Assembly: GCA_041576975.1 (NCBI GenBank)
Contig: JBFGJY010000015.1
Coordinates: forward strand, 1 to 46,736
DNA from: JBFGJY01 sp041576975
GTDB lineage: Bacteria; Pseudomonadota; Gammaproteobacteria; UBA4575
DNA length: 46,736 bases
Reading direction: 5' to 3'
Below the pieces are notes generated by a model, which was given only the letters and a program-made list of their open reading frames with translations, made no database searches and was not told the DNA's origin. The position numbers were made by a program, and so were the translations under genes. Within the stretch, counting starts at the first letter, position 1, and each line of letters opens with the position of its first letter. Of this stretch, positions 24,471-33,489 are shown in pieces.

Positions 24471-25595
24471 ATGGCACAATGGATTTCTATACCCAAAACT
24501 GAAGGTAAGGCTTCACGGCAAGCCCATGCGGATTTACCTAAAAATACTTTTGAAAGAGAACTTGGTAAAGAAGGATTTTATGGGCCAGCTACTCAGATGT
24601 ATCATCGACATCCACCTACAGGCTGGAAAAAAATCGATGGACCATTAAAACCCAGTGCCTTCGATACCAATAAAATACAAGATTCAACTAGTTCGCCCTG
24701 GGATGCAACACCACTCCTATGTAACGACTATTTTAATTTTCGATTTTGGAAAACAGAAACCAACATGGACCATCTGGTTCGTAATGGGGATGGAGATGAG
24801 CTGCTATTTATACATAGTGGTGAAGCAGAATTTTTTTGTGACTACGGCCATCTGCATATTAGTGAAGGTGACTACCTCATTATACCTCGCGGTACAATGT
24901 GGCGTATTGAAATCGCGTCATCATTATCTGCCTTGTTAATCGAGTCAACGAACGCAAGCTACCAACTTCCAGATAAAGGACTAATTGGTAATCATGCCAT
25001 CTTCGATCCTGCTGTTTTGGATGCTCCAGAACTTGATCAGACTTTTGTTACACAACAGACAGAAGAAGAATGGAGTATTTTTGTTAAACGCAGAGGGATA
25101 CTTAGCACTTTAATCTATCCCTACAATCCATTGGATGCCATTGGCTGGCACGGAACATTGATGCCGGTGCGCTTAAATTGGAGAGATATTCGACCAATAA
25201 TGAGTCATCGTTACCATATACCACCTTCTGCTCATACTACTTTTCTTTCCAAGCATTTTATTGTATGCACATTTACACCACGACCGTTGGAATCAGACCC
25301 AGGAGCTTTACGGGCACCCTTCTATCATAATAATGATGACTATGAAGAAATTATTTTCTACCATCGAGGTGAGTTCTTTTCACGTGACAATATTCATTCT
25401 GGGATGATTACTTTGCATCCCAGCGGCATCACACATGGACCACATCCTAAAGCCTTTGCAGCAGGTAAGCATCGAACTCGGGATGAAACAGACGAAGTGG
25501 CCGTGATGATAGATTCTCGAGAAGAGGTGGATATTCTGCCACAGGCCAAAGCGCTAGAGTTAAAAGAATATGCAAATTCTTGGCAACAATCTTAA
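24471..25595 (+). CDS. hmgA: Homogentisate 1,2-dioxygenase, short form
   Basis: A 374-residue cupin-like iron dioxygenase that opens homogentisate to maleylacetoacetate. Evidence is the N-terminal MYHRHPPTGW, the cupin segment GDGDELLFIHSGEAEFFCDYG, and the C-terminal metal segments YHNNDDYEEIIFYHRGEF and HPSGITHGPHP. It is clearly shorter than the usual 430-440 residue HmgA, so it belongs to a shorter branch. The N-terminal domain appears trimmed rather than the catalytic one. The ATG follows the HPPD stop directly, and its AGAGGAG site lies within that gene's end. Confidence 0.92.
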   Translation: MAQWISIPKTEGKASRQAHADLPKNTFERELGKEGFYGPATQMYHRHPPTGWKKIDGPLKPSAFDTNKIQDSTSSPWDATPLLCNDYFNFRFWKTETNMDHLVRNGDGDELLFIHSGEAEFFCDYGHLHISEGDYLIIPRGTMWRIEIASSLSALLIESTNASYQLPDKGLIGNHAIFDPAVLDAPELDQTFVTQQTEEEWSIFVKRRGILSTLIYPYNPLDAIGWHGTLMPVRLNWRDIRPIMSHRYHIPPSAHTTFLSKHFIVCTFTPRPLESDPGALRAPFYHNNDDYEEIIFYHRGEFFSRDNIHSGMITLHPSGITHGPHPKAFAAGKHRTRDETDEVAVMIDSREEVDILPQAKALELKEYANSWQQS

Positions 25596-25634
25596 ATACA
25601 AAATTTTTCTAATTGTTTAGTGTATTAAGTTTAC

Positions 25635-26606
25635 GTGAAACTTGCATCGTTAAAAGAGGGTGGACGAGATGGGACACTCATCGTAGTGAGCTATGATTTA
25701 ACTCAAGGTATTTCTGTTCCACAAGTTGCACCCACTCTGCAAATTGCAATAGAAAATTGGCAGAGCATCTTTCCTGAACTCGAAACTATTTATTTTGATC
25801 TTAATGAGGGGAAGTTAGAAAGCTTTCCAATTAATAAGCAACTTCTCGCTTCTCCTTTGCCTCGTGCCTATCAATGGTTAGATGGGAGCGCATATTTAAG
25901 TCACGTAGAACGTGTACGTAAGGCACGAGGAGCAGAGATGCCTGAGAATTTGTTTTCTGACCCTTTGATGTATCAAGGTGGGTCAGATATTTTTTTTGGA
26001 CCTACTGATTCAATTGTCTTAATAGATCCAGACTGGGGATTGGATTTTGAAGCCGAAGTTGTCGTTGTTACAGATGATGTGCCACAGGGAGTTTCTTCTA
26101 ATGAAGCTCTTAATCATATTCGTTTGGTCATGTTAGTCAATGATATTTCCCTACGAAATTTAATTCCGAATGAATTGGCGAAAGGATTTGGATTTTTACA
26201 TGGCAAACCCCCAAGTGCTTTTTCACCAGTTGCTGTAACAATTGAAGAACTTGGTAATGCTTGGTCTGATGGTAAGTTGAATTTACCTTTAACGATACAT
26301 TTAAATAGCCAATTGTTTGGTAACGCAAATGCCGGTAATGATATGCATTTCAATTTTCCGACCTTAATTAGTCATGCTGCAAAAACGCGTGCTTTGGGTG
26401 CCGGTACATTAATAGGTTCTGGAACAGTCTCTAATTATGATAAAAGTAACGGTTTTTCTTGCTTAGTTGAAAAACGAGTAGCTGAGATCATCGAGCAAGG
26501 CGAGGCAAAAACCCCGTTTTTATCGTATGGTGATCAGGTATGTATAGAAATGTTTGATCATAGAGGAGACACAATTTTTGGATCCATAGAACAAAAAATT
26601 GTGTGA
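25635..26606 (+). CDS. Fumarylacetoacetate hydrolase family protein
   Basis: A 323-residue FAH-family hydrolase. Signatures are EAEVVVVTDDVP (metal-binding acidic residues), LVMLVNDISLRNLIP, GKPPSAFSPVAVT and LIGSGTVSN. Its place between homogentisate dioxygenase and the maleylacetoacetate isomerase indicates the last step of tyrosine degradation, fumarylacetoacetate to fumarate and acetoacetate. The start codon is GTG at 25635. Length (323) is that of the bacterial FAH-type rather than the roughly 420-residue eukaryote-like form. Nine bases separate its stop codon from the next start. Confidence 0.92.
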   Translation: MKLASLKEGGRDGTLIVVSYDLTQGISVPQVAPTLQIAIENWQSIFPELETIYFDLNEGKLESFPINKQLLASPLPRAYQWLDGSAYLSHVERVRKARGAEMPENLFSDPLMYQGGSDIFFGPTDSIVLIDPDWGLDFEAEVVVVTDDVPQGVSSNEALNHIRLVMLVNDISLRNLIPNELAKGFGFLHGKPPSAFSPVAVTIEELGNAWSDGKLNLPLTIHLNSQLFGNANAGNDMHFNFPTLISHAAKTRALGAGTLIGSGTVSNYDKSNGFSCLVEKRVAEIIEQGEAKTPFLSYGDQVCIEMFDHRGDTIFGSIEQKIV

Positions 26607-26614
26607 GGTGACCC

Positions 26615-27259
26615 TTGAAGCTCTATACATATTACCGAAGCTCTTCCGCATATCGGGTACGCATAGCCCTTAACTTAAAGCATCTTGATTACGAAGCCTA
26701 TCCTATCCACTTACTGAAAAATCAGGGTGAAAACTGGCGACCTGAGTATTTGGCAATTAATCCGCAAGGTCTGATACCTGCTTTGGAAGATCAAGGTAAG
26801 GTATTTATTCAATCGTCAGCCATTATTGAGTACTTAGAAGAAACGTATCCAAATCCTAGCATACTCCCCAAAAGCTCAACTGCCAGAGCCTATGTACGCG
26901 CTCTTGCACAAATTATCGCTTGTGAGATACATCCTCTAAATAACCTAAGAGTACTTAATTATCTTATCGAATCTTTCGATTGTAGTGATAGCCAGAAACG
27001 CGATTGGTACCGCTATTGGGTTTATGAAGGATTTACAGCTATAGAAAAATTCATTGAAACGCATAATCATAAAGGAAAATTTTGTTACCGCGATAACCCC
27101 ACAATTGCTGATATATTTTTAATCCCTCAGGTGTATAACGCGAATCGCTTTGAGTGTGATATGAATAAATTTCCACATATAAAAAAAATTAATGAAGAAT
27201 GCTTATCTCTAGAGGAATTTTCGGCAGCAGTGCCGGAAAACCAAGCAGATGCAGAGTAA
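26615..27259 (+). CDS. maiA: Maleylacetoacetate isomerase (zeta-class GST)
   Basis: A 214-residue glutathione S-transferase fold protein. The zeta-class signature YYRSSSAYRVRIALNLK holds the active-site Ser-Ser-x2-Arg. NPQGLIPALED and IQSSAIIEYLEETYP complete the glutathione site. The C-terminal helical domain has CEIHPLNNLRVL, typical of the class. It isomerises maleylacetoacetate to fumarylacetoacetate with glutathione. The start codon is TTG at 26615, supported by GAGGTGA five bases upstream and by the family's 'MKLYTYYRSS' beginning. It is the last gene of the hpd-hmgA-fah-maiA run. Confidence 0.94.
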   Translation: MKLYTYYRSSSAYRVRIALNLKHLDYEAYPIHLLKNQGENWRPEYLAINPQGLIPALEDQGKVFIQSSAIIEYLEETYPNPSILPKSSTARAYVRALAQIIACEIHPLNNLRVLNYLIESFDCSDSQKRDWYRYWVYEGFTAIEKFIETHNHKGKFCYRDNPTIADIFLIPQVYNANRFECDMNKFPHIKKINEECLSLEEFSAAVPENQADAE

Positions 27260-27387
27260 TAAATAATACCTAACAATAACTGATAGTTCTGTTATTACTT
27301 ATGGAATTTTTACAATTTGAACTTTGTCTAAATATAACTAAATCGGATTTGATAAAATAGAAATATATTTTTGCAGAGAGGTTAGCT

Positions 27388-28329
27388 ATGAGTGTGCCGG
27401 CGAATCGACAACTGCAACAATTTGCTCACCAATATCACTTAGAAGGTCTAACGAGTTCTTCATTAGGGCTCATACTTAAAGGTCAAACTGGCTACACAAT
27501 AGATAAGGCTACCCGTTTTCTAAATTTTCAAAACCGAATTAATAATGAGATGCTTGAGCATCGTGTCATTACTCATAATGAGTATACGGCATGGTTTAAA
27601 AATGGTATGCAAAATCTTGAGCAGGTAAAACAGTTCATTGTTCAATTTTCTGTGTTTTCAAATCAATTTTTGATTGCGCAATTATTAAAAACACTAAATG
27701 CAGATAGCTTAGAGGGAATGCGTGCTTCAAAAGAAATACTTGCGAATGAAATTGGAGTAGTTTTTAATTCCTCAAAAAAAACACAATATAGTGACAATAA
27801 AAAATTAGATAAAGAAGTAGATCCTGAATTAGTATCTGTTGAAGGTACAGTTGAAGGAGGAGTTTTTCATTTTCGAGCAGCGCATTTTGAGTGGTTGTTA
27901 CGAATTTCCAGTAAACTGAATTTAGGTTTTAACGATTTGGGTAAACGCAAGCATGGCACTCATGCAACTCTATTTTTCTGTGACGAGCTTGCACGCCTTT
28001 ATGGAAGCGAAGATTACCAAACTTCACAGGCCGCAAGTTATGCGGTTGAAAATTGGGCTGCAGCAGGTTTTTGGGATGAGTTAATAGTAGGGTTGAATAA
28101 ATTTAATCAAATACACCACATGAACTTGCCGTTGGCATTTTTTACTTGGCATGGTCGTTTAGAAGCACAACATGCTCGTCATACACAAGAAGAGTTAGAA
28201 GAACTGTATTTTACTCGTGACATTCGAGAGAATGATTTTATTTTTTATGGCAATCAAATGCTTGATGGTGTAGCTGCGTTTTGGGATGGTTTAAATGCAC
28301 AGCGTAAACAACCCGCTGCATTTAACTAA
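27388..28329 (+). CDS. Haem-oxygenase-like diiron family protein (putative oxidase), function unknown
   Basis: A 313-residue helical protein that I place in the haem-oxygenase-like diiron superfamily. Ligand-like residues are E121 (ILANEIG), H166 (AAHFEWLL), E221 (YAVENWAAAGFW), and H255-x3-E259-x2-H262 (FFTWHGRLEAQHARH), in the order and spacing expected for this fold. The last motif has Glu where Asp is more usual. About 70 residues precede the fold and a charged 25-residue linker (about 128-152) lies between the first two ligand helices. Members do varied oxygen chemistry (CADD, UndA, SznF). The substrate here is unknown. It lies between the tyrosine genes and prpC. Confidence 0.7.
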   Translation: MSVPANRQLQQFAHQYHLEGLTSSSLGLILKGQTGYTIDKATRFLNFQNRINNEMLEHRVITHNEYTAWFKNGMQNLEQVKQFIVQFSVFSNQFLIAQLLKTLNADSLEGMRASKEILANEIGVVFNSSKKTQYSDNKKLDKEVDPELVSVEGTVEGGVFHFRAAHFEWLLRISSKLNLGFNDLGKRKHGTHATLFFCDELARLYGSEDYQTSQAASYAVENWAAAGFWDELIVGLNKFNQIHHMNLPLAFFTWHGRLEAQHARHTQEELEELYFTRDIRENDFIFYGNQMLDGVAAFWDGLNAQRKQPAAFN

Positions 28330-28508
28330 GAACGGGAATTCATATATAAAATTTATGAACTGCTCCGTATATTTTTAGAACACTTCACGAACTCAATATT
28401 TAGCTAAAAGATAGTGCCATACAATGCGTATAGTGTATTGTATTGTGTGGTGATGTTTATTGTACATTCCTGCACAAAATAGTATGTTATATATAATTAA
28501 CAATAAAA

Positions 28509-29642
28509 ATGAGATCAACAACAATGGTAAAAGAGGTCAAGAAAGGTCTTCGTGGTATCGCTGCAGGCACAACTGCAATTTGCACCGTAGGCAAATCAGG
28601 CCAAGATCTAAACTACCGCGGCTATAATATTGATGATTTAGCACAACATGCTACATTTGAAGAAGTCGCATATTTATTGCTATACGATAAATTACCGACG
28701 ACTCAAGAATTAGATAGCTATAAAAAACAATTATGTGAGTTACGCAATCTATCTGAGCCTGTTTTACAAACATTAGAACGAATTCCGGCACACACACATC
28801 CCATGGATGTCATGCGCACCGCATGCTCGATGCTTGGGTGTATTGAACCCGAAGTTGATTTTACAAAGCAAGATGAGACTGCAGATCGCCTGTTGGCAAC
28901 AATGCCTGCTTGCATGCTGTATTGGTATTGCTTTGCACATCAAGGTAGACGTATTAGTTTGCAAAGTGAGGAGGATTCAACTGCAGGCTATATTCTTCAC
29001 CTCATTAGTGGAAAGCAAGCACATAAACTGCATGAACGCTGCATGGATGTTTCACTAACTTTATATGCAGAGCATGAATTTAATGCCTCAACTTTTGCCT
29101 GCCGTGTATGTGCGGCAACTTTATCTGATATGTATTCCGCAGTTAACGCAGGAATAGGTACTCTTAAAGGCCCTTTGCATGGTGGGGCTAATGAAGCCGC
29201 GATGGAATTGATCGAGCGATTTGAAACACCAGATGAGGCAGTTTTGGGTGTCAAAGATATGCTTGAAAACAAACAACTAATTATGGGTTTTGGGCATGCG
29301 GTATATAAGCATTCAGACCCAAGAAGTAAGCACGTAAAGGAATGGTCGAAACGTCTTAGTGAACATGCCGGTGACACAATGCTATATCAAATTTCTGAAG
29401 CAATTGAGGAAGTAATGCGAAGTGAGAAAAATATATTTCCAAATTTAGATTTTTATAGCGCTTCTTGTTATCACTATATGGGGATCCCCACAATATTGTT
29501 CACTCCACTTTTCGTCTGTTCTCGAGTTACAGGCTGGTGCGCGCATATAAAAGAACAACGTGCTGACAACAAACTAATTCGCCCTACAGCAGAGTACATA
29601 GGCCCAACTCAGCGTGACTTTGTGCCGATTACTGAAAGGTAA
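28509..29642 (+). CDS. prpC: 2-methylcitrate synthase (citrate synthase family)
   Basis: A 377-residue citrate synthase-family enzyme. PrpC-type features are KKGLRGIAAGTTAICTVG at the N terminus, LNYRGYNIDDLAQ, the active-site GPLHGGANEAAME and GFGHAVYKHSDPRS, and the C-terminal GWCAHIKEQR with RPTAEYIGP. It condenses propionyl-CoA with oxaloacetate in the methylcitrate cycle. ATG 28509 was taken; a second ATG at 28524 would give a slightly shorter protein. The prpD-like gene follows after 21 bases. No methylisocitrate lyase (prpB) is seen. Confidence 0.93.
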   Translation: MRSTTMVKEVKKGLRGIAAGTTAICTVGKSGQDLNYRGYNIDDLAQHATFEEVAYLLLYDKLPTTQELDSYKKQLCELRNLSEPVLQTLERIPAHTHPMDVMRTACSMLGCIEPEVDFTKQDETADRLLATMPACMLYWYCFAHQGRRISLQSEEDSTAGYILHLISGKQAHKLHERCMDVSLTLYAEHEFNASTFACRVCAATLSDMYSAVNAGIGTLKGPLHGGANEAAMELIERFETPDEAVLGVKDMLENKQLIMGFGHAVYKHSDPRSKHVKEWSKRLSEHAGDTMLYQISEAIEEVMRSEKNIFPNLDFYSASCYHYMGIPTILFTPLFVCSRVTGWCAHIKEQRADNKLIRPTAEYIGPTQRDFVPITER

Positions 29643-29663
29643 TCGGCAACAATTGTTTATATT

Positions 29664-31112
29664 GTGGACCAAACCAACCTTATACGACCAAGGCCTGATC
29701 GACTATTACAAGAAATTGCTGACTACGTTATCGACTATAAGATTTCGTCTAAACAAGCATTGCAAGCCGCAAACCTATGTTTAATGGACACCTTAGGATG
29801 TGCATTACTATCTCTACAACACAACGATTGTGTAGAACTGCTCGGCCCTCTTTTTGAAGAAATTCATGTTGATCATGGCGCACATGTTCCTGGCACACAT
29901 TATGTACTGGATCCAATGCAAGCTGCGTTTAATCTTGGCGTAATGATTCGATGGCTAGATTTTAATGACACTTGGCTTGCAGCAGAGTGGGGGCACCCTT
30001 CAGACAATTTAGGTGGAATTCTCGTAATTGCAGATTACTTGGCGAACAAATCAAAATCACTCAACAAATCAAATTTCACCATGCAACAAGTGCTTGAGGC
30101 TTTGGTTAAAGCTTATGAAATTCAGGGAGTGCTGGCATTGGAGAATAGTTTTAACCGAGTTGGTTTGGATCATGTATTGCTTGTTCGTATTGCAACTTGT
30201 GCTGTAGTCACAGCGATGTTAGGTGGCAGCAAAACACAAGTGATCAATGCATTATCAAACGCATGGATAGATGGTGGGGCGTTACGGATTTATCGGCATG
30301 CGCCAAATACAGGACCTAGAAAATCTTGGGCTGCAGGTGATGCAACTGCAAGAGGGGTATGGCATGCGGTAATGTCATTAAAAGGTCAGATGGGATATCC
30401 CTCCACACTCACCGAAGCAAAATGGGGATTTCAAGATGTGCTATTTGGAGGCAAACAAATAAAACTTTCTCAATCATTAGGCAGTTATGTAATTGAAAAC
30501 GTGTTATTTAAGGTTGCATATCCTGCAGAATTTCATGCTCAAACAGCAGCGGAAGCTGCTACAAAGCTTCATACAAAAGTTATTACACGTCTCCCTGAAA
30601 TTATCAAAATTGAAATTTACACTCAAGAATCAGCAATAAGAATCATCGACAAAACTGGGCCTTTACATAATCCTGCAGATCGCGACCACTGTCTGCAATA
30701 TATCGTGGCCGTGAGCTTGCTGGCAGGAGAATTATCAGCTCAACATTATTATAGTCCGTTTGCTGACGACCCCCGTATTGATGAGTTACGCAATAAAATG
30801 ATCGTAAAAGAAGATCATCTATATAGCAAAGAATATTTAGACCCGAATAAACGCTCTGTAGCTAATTCCATCCAGGTATTTTTTAAGGACGGTACTGTGA
30901 CAGAAAAAGTCGAAATAAGATTCCCAATTGGACATCGTAATCGTCGTATGGAGGCAATGCCTTTGCTAAGAAAAAAATTTAACAACGCATTAACTTCTTT
31001 ATATTCACAAAGCCGCGTAGAACAAATTGAAAGCCTATTTAAGAATCTTGATACTCTTGTGGACACACCTGTTAATTATTTTATTCTGTGTCTCATCCCT
31101 CAGAAGCAATAA
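29664..31112 (+). CDS. prpD: 2-methylcitrate dehydratase
   Basis: A 482-residue MmgE/PrpD-family dehydratase. Conserved segments are LMDTLGCALLSL, MIRWLDFNDTW...EWGHPSDNLGGIL, and KSWAAGDATARGVWHA, matching PrpD across its full length. It dehydrates 2-methylcitrate to 2-methyl-cis-aconitate without an iron-sulfur cluster. The start codon is GTG at 29664. It follows prpC by 21 bases, so the pair is probably co-transcribed. The propionyl-CoA source could be odd-chain fatty acids or branched-chain amino acids. Confidence 0.93.
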   Translation: MDQTNLIRPRPDRLLQEIADYVIDYKISSKQALQAANLCLMDTLGCALLSLQHNDCVELLGPLFEEIHVDHGAHVPGTHYVLDPMQAAFNLGVMIRWLDFNDTWLAAEWGHPSDNLGGILVIADYLANKSKSLNKSNFTMQQVLEALVKAYEIQGVLALENSFNRVGLDHVLLVRIATCAVVTAMLGGSKTQVINALSNAWIDGGALRIYRHAPNTGPRKSWAAGDATARGVWHAVMSLKGQMGYPSTLTEAKWGFQDVLFGGKQIKLSQSLGSYVIENVLFKVAYPAEFHAQTAAEAATKLHTKVITRLPEIIKIEIYTQESAIRIIDKTGPLHNPADRDHCLQYIVAVSLLAGELSAQHYYSPFADDPRIDELRNKMIVKEDHLYSKEYLDPNKRSVANSIQVFFKDGTVTEKVEIRFPIGHRNRRMEAMPLLRKKFNNALTSLYSQSRVEQIESLFKNLDTLVDTPVNYFILCLIPQKQ

Positions 31113-31753
31113 CGAACAATGCTTATCTATTAATGTTTATATATATATTAATAATTATAAAATCATAATGGGATCCTGTATCTAAGGAACTAACTTATAT
31201 CAAACATATTCTAAGTACTGTAAATGGGTTAATTTTCGCATGGATATGAAATTTGTTTTTCTTGCCACTTTTTTATAGGTTTATATATTTACTTTAGAAG
31301 GAGAAATAATATCTGGATATGCAAGTACTCATGAAAATGAAAAAAGCGTATCTGGGCAACTTTGCCCAGACATAGGGAAGAGATATTTCACAGGTAAATT
31401 GACACGCAATGGCAATATAGAAGCAGTTGATAGAGACGGTAATATCTATTTATTCAATATTTCGGATGACCACAAAAATTCTTGTTAAGCCAAGTTGCAA
31501 AATAATATAGAGTGCGAAAAAGTTATAAGTATTTTCAATAGTCGTTATTCTAAATACTGATTAAATTGCCTTTGTTCAATTTCCAGGAGAAGGTCTACCG
31601 ACTCTTGTGACGGATGTTAGAGTAGCTAGGAAAATTTTGTCGTTTACTAAAGTCAGACATTTCAAAAACTCTTTCAACTACTTAGCAGGAGAGCTAGGAT
31701 AAGCCTATTAATCCTTTTATAACATTTAGGATTACTAATGAAAGGAGGACATT
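31113..31753. other. Intergenic region with decayed reading frames
   Basis: This 641-base stretch between prpD and the ybaK-like gene has no intact gene. It contains the amber-interrupted small ORF at 31240-31488. A short plus-strand frame ending in a stop near 31701 is protein-like (FPGEGLPTLVTDVRVARKI) but has no start and no recognised family. A strong AAGGAGG site lies just before 31754. Confidence 0.5.
31240..31488 (+). pseudogene. Small secreted-protein-like ORF interrupted by TAG
   Basis: From ATG 31240 one frame runs 82 codons to TAA 31486-31488, broken only by a TAG at 31276-31278 (codon 13). The first part, MDMKFVFLATFL, looks like the start of a signal peptide, and the amber codon falls within its hydrophobic core. 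After it the frame continues as VYIFTLEGEIISGYAS and ends ...GNIYLFNISDDHKNSC. I recognise no family. It is most simply a recently inactivated small exported protein. A second ATG at 31246 is equally possible. Confidence 0.4.
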
Positions 31754-32221
31754 ATGCCAATAGGAAAATTAACAAATTTTCTAGATGACCAACATATTAA
31801 GTATGTAACCATCCAACATTCAAAGGCTTTTACAGCACAAGAAGTTGCCGCTTCCGCACATATTCCAGGAAAGGAACTTGCAAAAACCGTTATTGTTATA
31901 ATTGATGGTAAAATTGCAATGGCAGTTTTACCCGCATCTTATAGAATTAATCTTGGTCGCCTTAAAGAAGCAAGTAGCGCAAAACAAGTACAACTTGCAT
32001 CTGAGGAAGATTTCAAAGATTTATTTCCAGGCTGCGAGACCGGTGCAATGCCGCCCTTCGGTAATCTTTATGACATGGATGTTTATGTCGAAGAGAGTCT
32101 AATGGAGGATGAAGAAATTGCGTTTAACGCTGGATCACATACTGAATTACTTAAGCTTTCGTACCAAGATTTTGAAAGATTAGTGCATCCCAAGATAGCG
32201 AGATTCACAACATTACACTAA
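31754..32221 (+). CDS. YbaK/EbsC-domain aminoacyl-tRNA deacylase
   Basis: A 155-residue single-domain protein of the YbaK/ProX family, which hydrolyses mischarged aminoacyl-tRNA in trans. Signatures are the early FLDDQHIKYVTIQHS, GKELAKTVIVIIDGK with the conserved Lys (ELAKTV), and C-terminal FNAGSHTELLKLSYQDF. It resembles the YeaK/ProXp-ala type more than YbaK proper, judging by 'GCETGAMPPFG'. It has the best ribosome site in this region, AAGGAGG seven bases before the ATG. It appears monocistronic and is unrelated to its catabolic neighbours. Confidence 0.9.
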   Translation: MPIGKLTNFLDDQHIKYVTIQHSKAFTAQEVAASAHIPGKELAKTVIVIIDGKIAMAVLPASYRINLGRLKEASSAKQVQLASEEDFKDLFPGCETGAMPPFGNLYDMDVYVEESLMEDEEIAFNAGSHTELLKLSYQDFERLVHPKIARFTTLH

Positions 32222-32277
32222 TCATATTTATTGTGTGTAGAGTCATATAGTACGTAAGTCAAAAGTTTAAAACGCTG

Positions 32278-32296
32278 TCTCCTCATTAATAGGAGA
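32278..32296 (-). terminator. Hairpin at the 3' end of the DUF1338 gene
   Basis: TCTCCT (32278-32283) and AGGAGA (32291-32296) form a 6-base stem with a 7-base loop, 11 bases after the DUF1338 stop codon. On the minus strand it is followed after a few bases by a short T run. It may be a weak intrinsic terminator for this convergent gene pair. Confidence 0.4.
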
Positions 32297-32307
32297 GGGT
32301 GTATATT

Positions 32308-33489
32308 TTATTGAAATAAATTTAGGGATGTTTTAATTACATGTGCCGCTTGTGCGGGAAGAAAATAATTATAAATCGGCGCAGTGTGTAACGAATCGTT
32401 TGCATTAAATTTCAAGCCGTATATTGCATAATATCTTTTTGCAAACTCTGCATCCATCTCAGTTCGTGAGACAAGCTCTAATAATTTTGCATTTTTAATT
32501 GCCTTCTCTAGATCTTCTCCATACTTTGAGAGCTTTCGTGTAAGTTCTGCTGGTATATTTTTATCAACTTCTGGGCGTGCAAACACTTGCTGTAACAGTC
32601 CTTGAGTATACATCCCAGTAGGTGTCATCACCTCAACGCCTTTGGTTTTGAGTGCGTCTATAATTTCGTTTAAAGACACGGCTGAACGGTATCCATTAAC
32701 TTTTTTTGTAGCACGGATAGCTAAATGATGTGCAGTAAATCCATAAACATAGTTCCAATGCTGTATAATTTGTGTAGGGACATTAGCATTTGATTGATCT
32801 ATGAATAGTCGTAGTACTTGTCCATTTTCGAGTACCTTATACAGTAGATAAGCATTCCATCCATCTGCAAACTGGTAAAAAACTTCTTCTTTAACTTGTG
32901 ATGCAATATAGCCATGATGCTGCGTAAGTAACTCAACGACAGCTTCTGCATGGTGTTGTTTAGCACTGCCACAACGTATGGCTAGATGATCAAAATGAAC
33001 ATTCCAGTTAAATGATTCTGCCAACTCAAGTAGAGCTAAATCGGCTTTACTATTTAGCAGAGATTCAATGCACTTCACAGCAACATAGACATCGAAATTT
33101 TTCACCCAATTCGCGATACGCTTTGCATCATCCTTATTTAAACTCTCTCGTGCCTGTTGAAACAGCTGTGATAGATACTCCTGAGCGTAGATATGAACGT
33201 GCGTATTATTCAATATTTCTTCAAATGTAGAACTTCGTCTTGCAGCATTGTAAGCCGCAATTAAATCTTCAATATCCGTGATACCGTCAAAATATCGACA
33301 AGATGTAGCAGGCTGTAAACTAGCATGAAATGGTGTCAGATTGAGATTTACTAATTCACCATTTGCTTTTTTAATTAGTAATTTTTGGTCATTTTGAGGG
33401 TGTGGAAAAAATCTTTGTTCAGCATTGACTAGCGTTGCTACAAGATCTCTCGCGAATTCATTTTCTGCTTGATAAATAGGTTTTGACAT
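32308..33489 (-). CDS. hglS: DUF1338 protein, putative 2-oxoadipate dioxygenase/decarboxylase
   Basis: A 393-residue DUF1338-family protein. HFDHLAIRCG and HHLAIRATKK are the paired His segments of the vicinal-oxygen-chelate-like fold. HglS of Pseudomonas putida, of this family, converts 2-oxoadipate to D-2-hydroxyglutarate in lysine catabolism. The divergent neighbour is an ALDH7-type enzyme that would make 2-aminoadipate, which supports the same pathway. The protein is shorter than P. putida HglS (about 460). I prefer ATG at 33487-33489 (MSKPIYQAENEF); an in-frame ATG at 33528 adds 13 hydrophobic residues. Neither has a good ribosome site. Confidence 0.8.
   Translation of the reverse strand: MSKPIYQAENEFARDLVATLVNAEQRFFPHPQNDQKLLIKKANGELVNLNLTPFHASLQPATSCRYFDGITDIEDLIAAYNAARRSSTFEEILNNTHVHIYAQEYLSQLFQQARESLNKDDAKRIANWVKNFDVYVAVKCIESLLNSKADLALLELAESFNWNVHFDHLAIRCGSAKQHHAEAVVELLTQHHGYIASQVKEEVFYQFADGWNAYLLYKVLENGQVLRLFIDQSNANVPTQIIQHWNYVYGFTAHHLAIRATKKVNGYRSAVSLNEIIDALKTKGVEVMTPTGMYTQGLLQQVFARPEVDKNIPAELTRKLSKYGEDLEKAIKNAKLLELVSRTEMDAEFAKRYYAIYGLKFNANDSLHTAPIYNYFLPAQAAHVIKTSLNLFQ

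Noticed and set aside
28997..29377. 126-codon minus-strand ORF within prpC
   Set aside because: It is antisense to a clear citrate synthase-family gene and has no family pattern.
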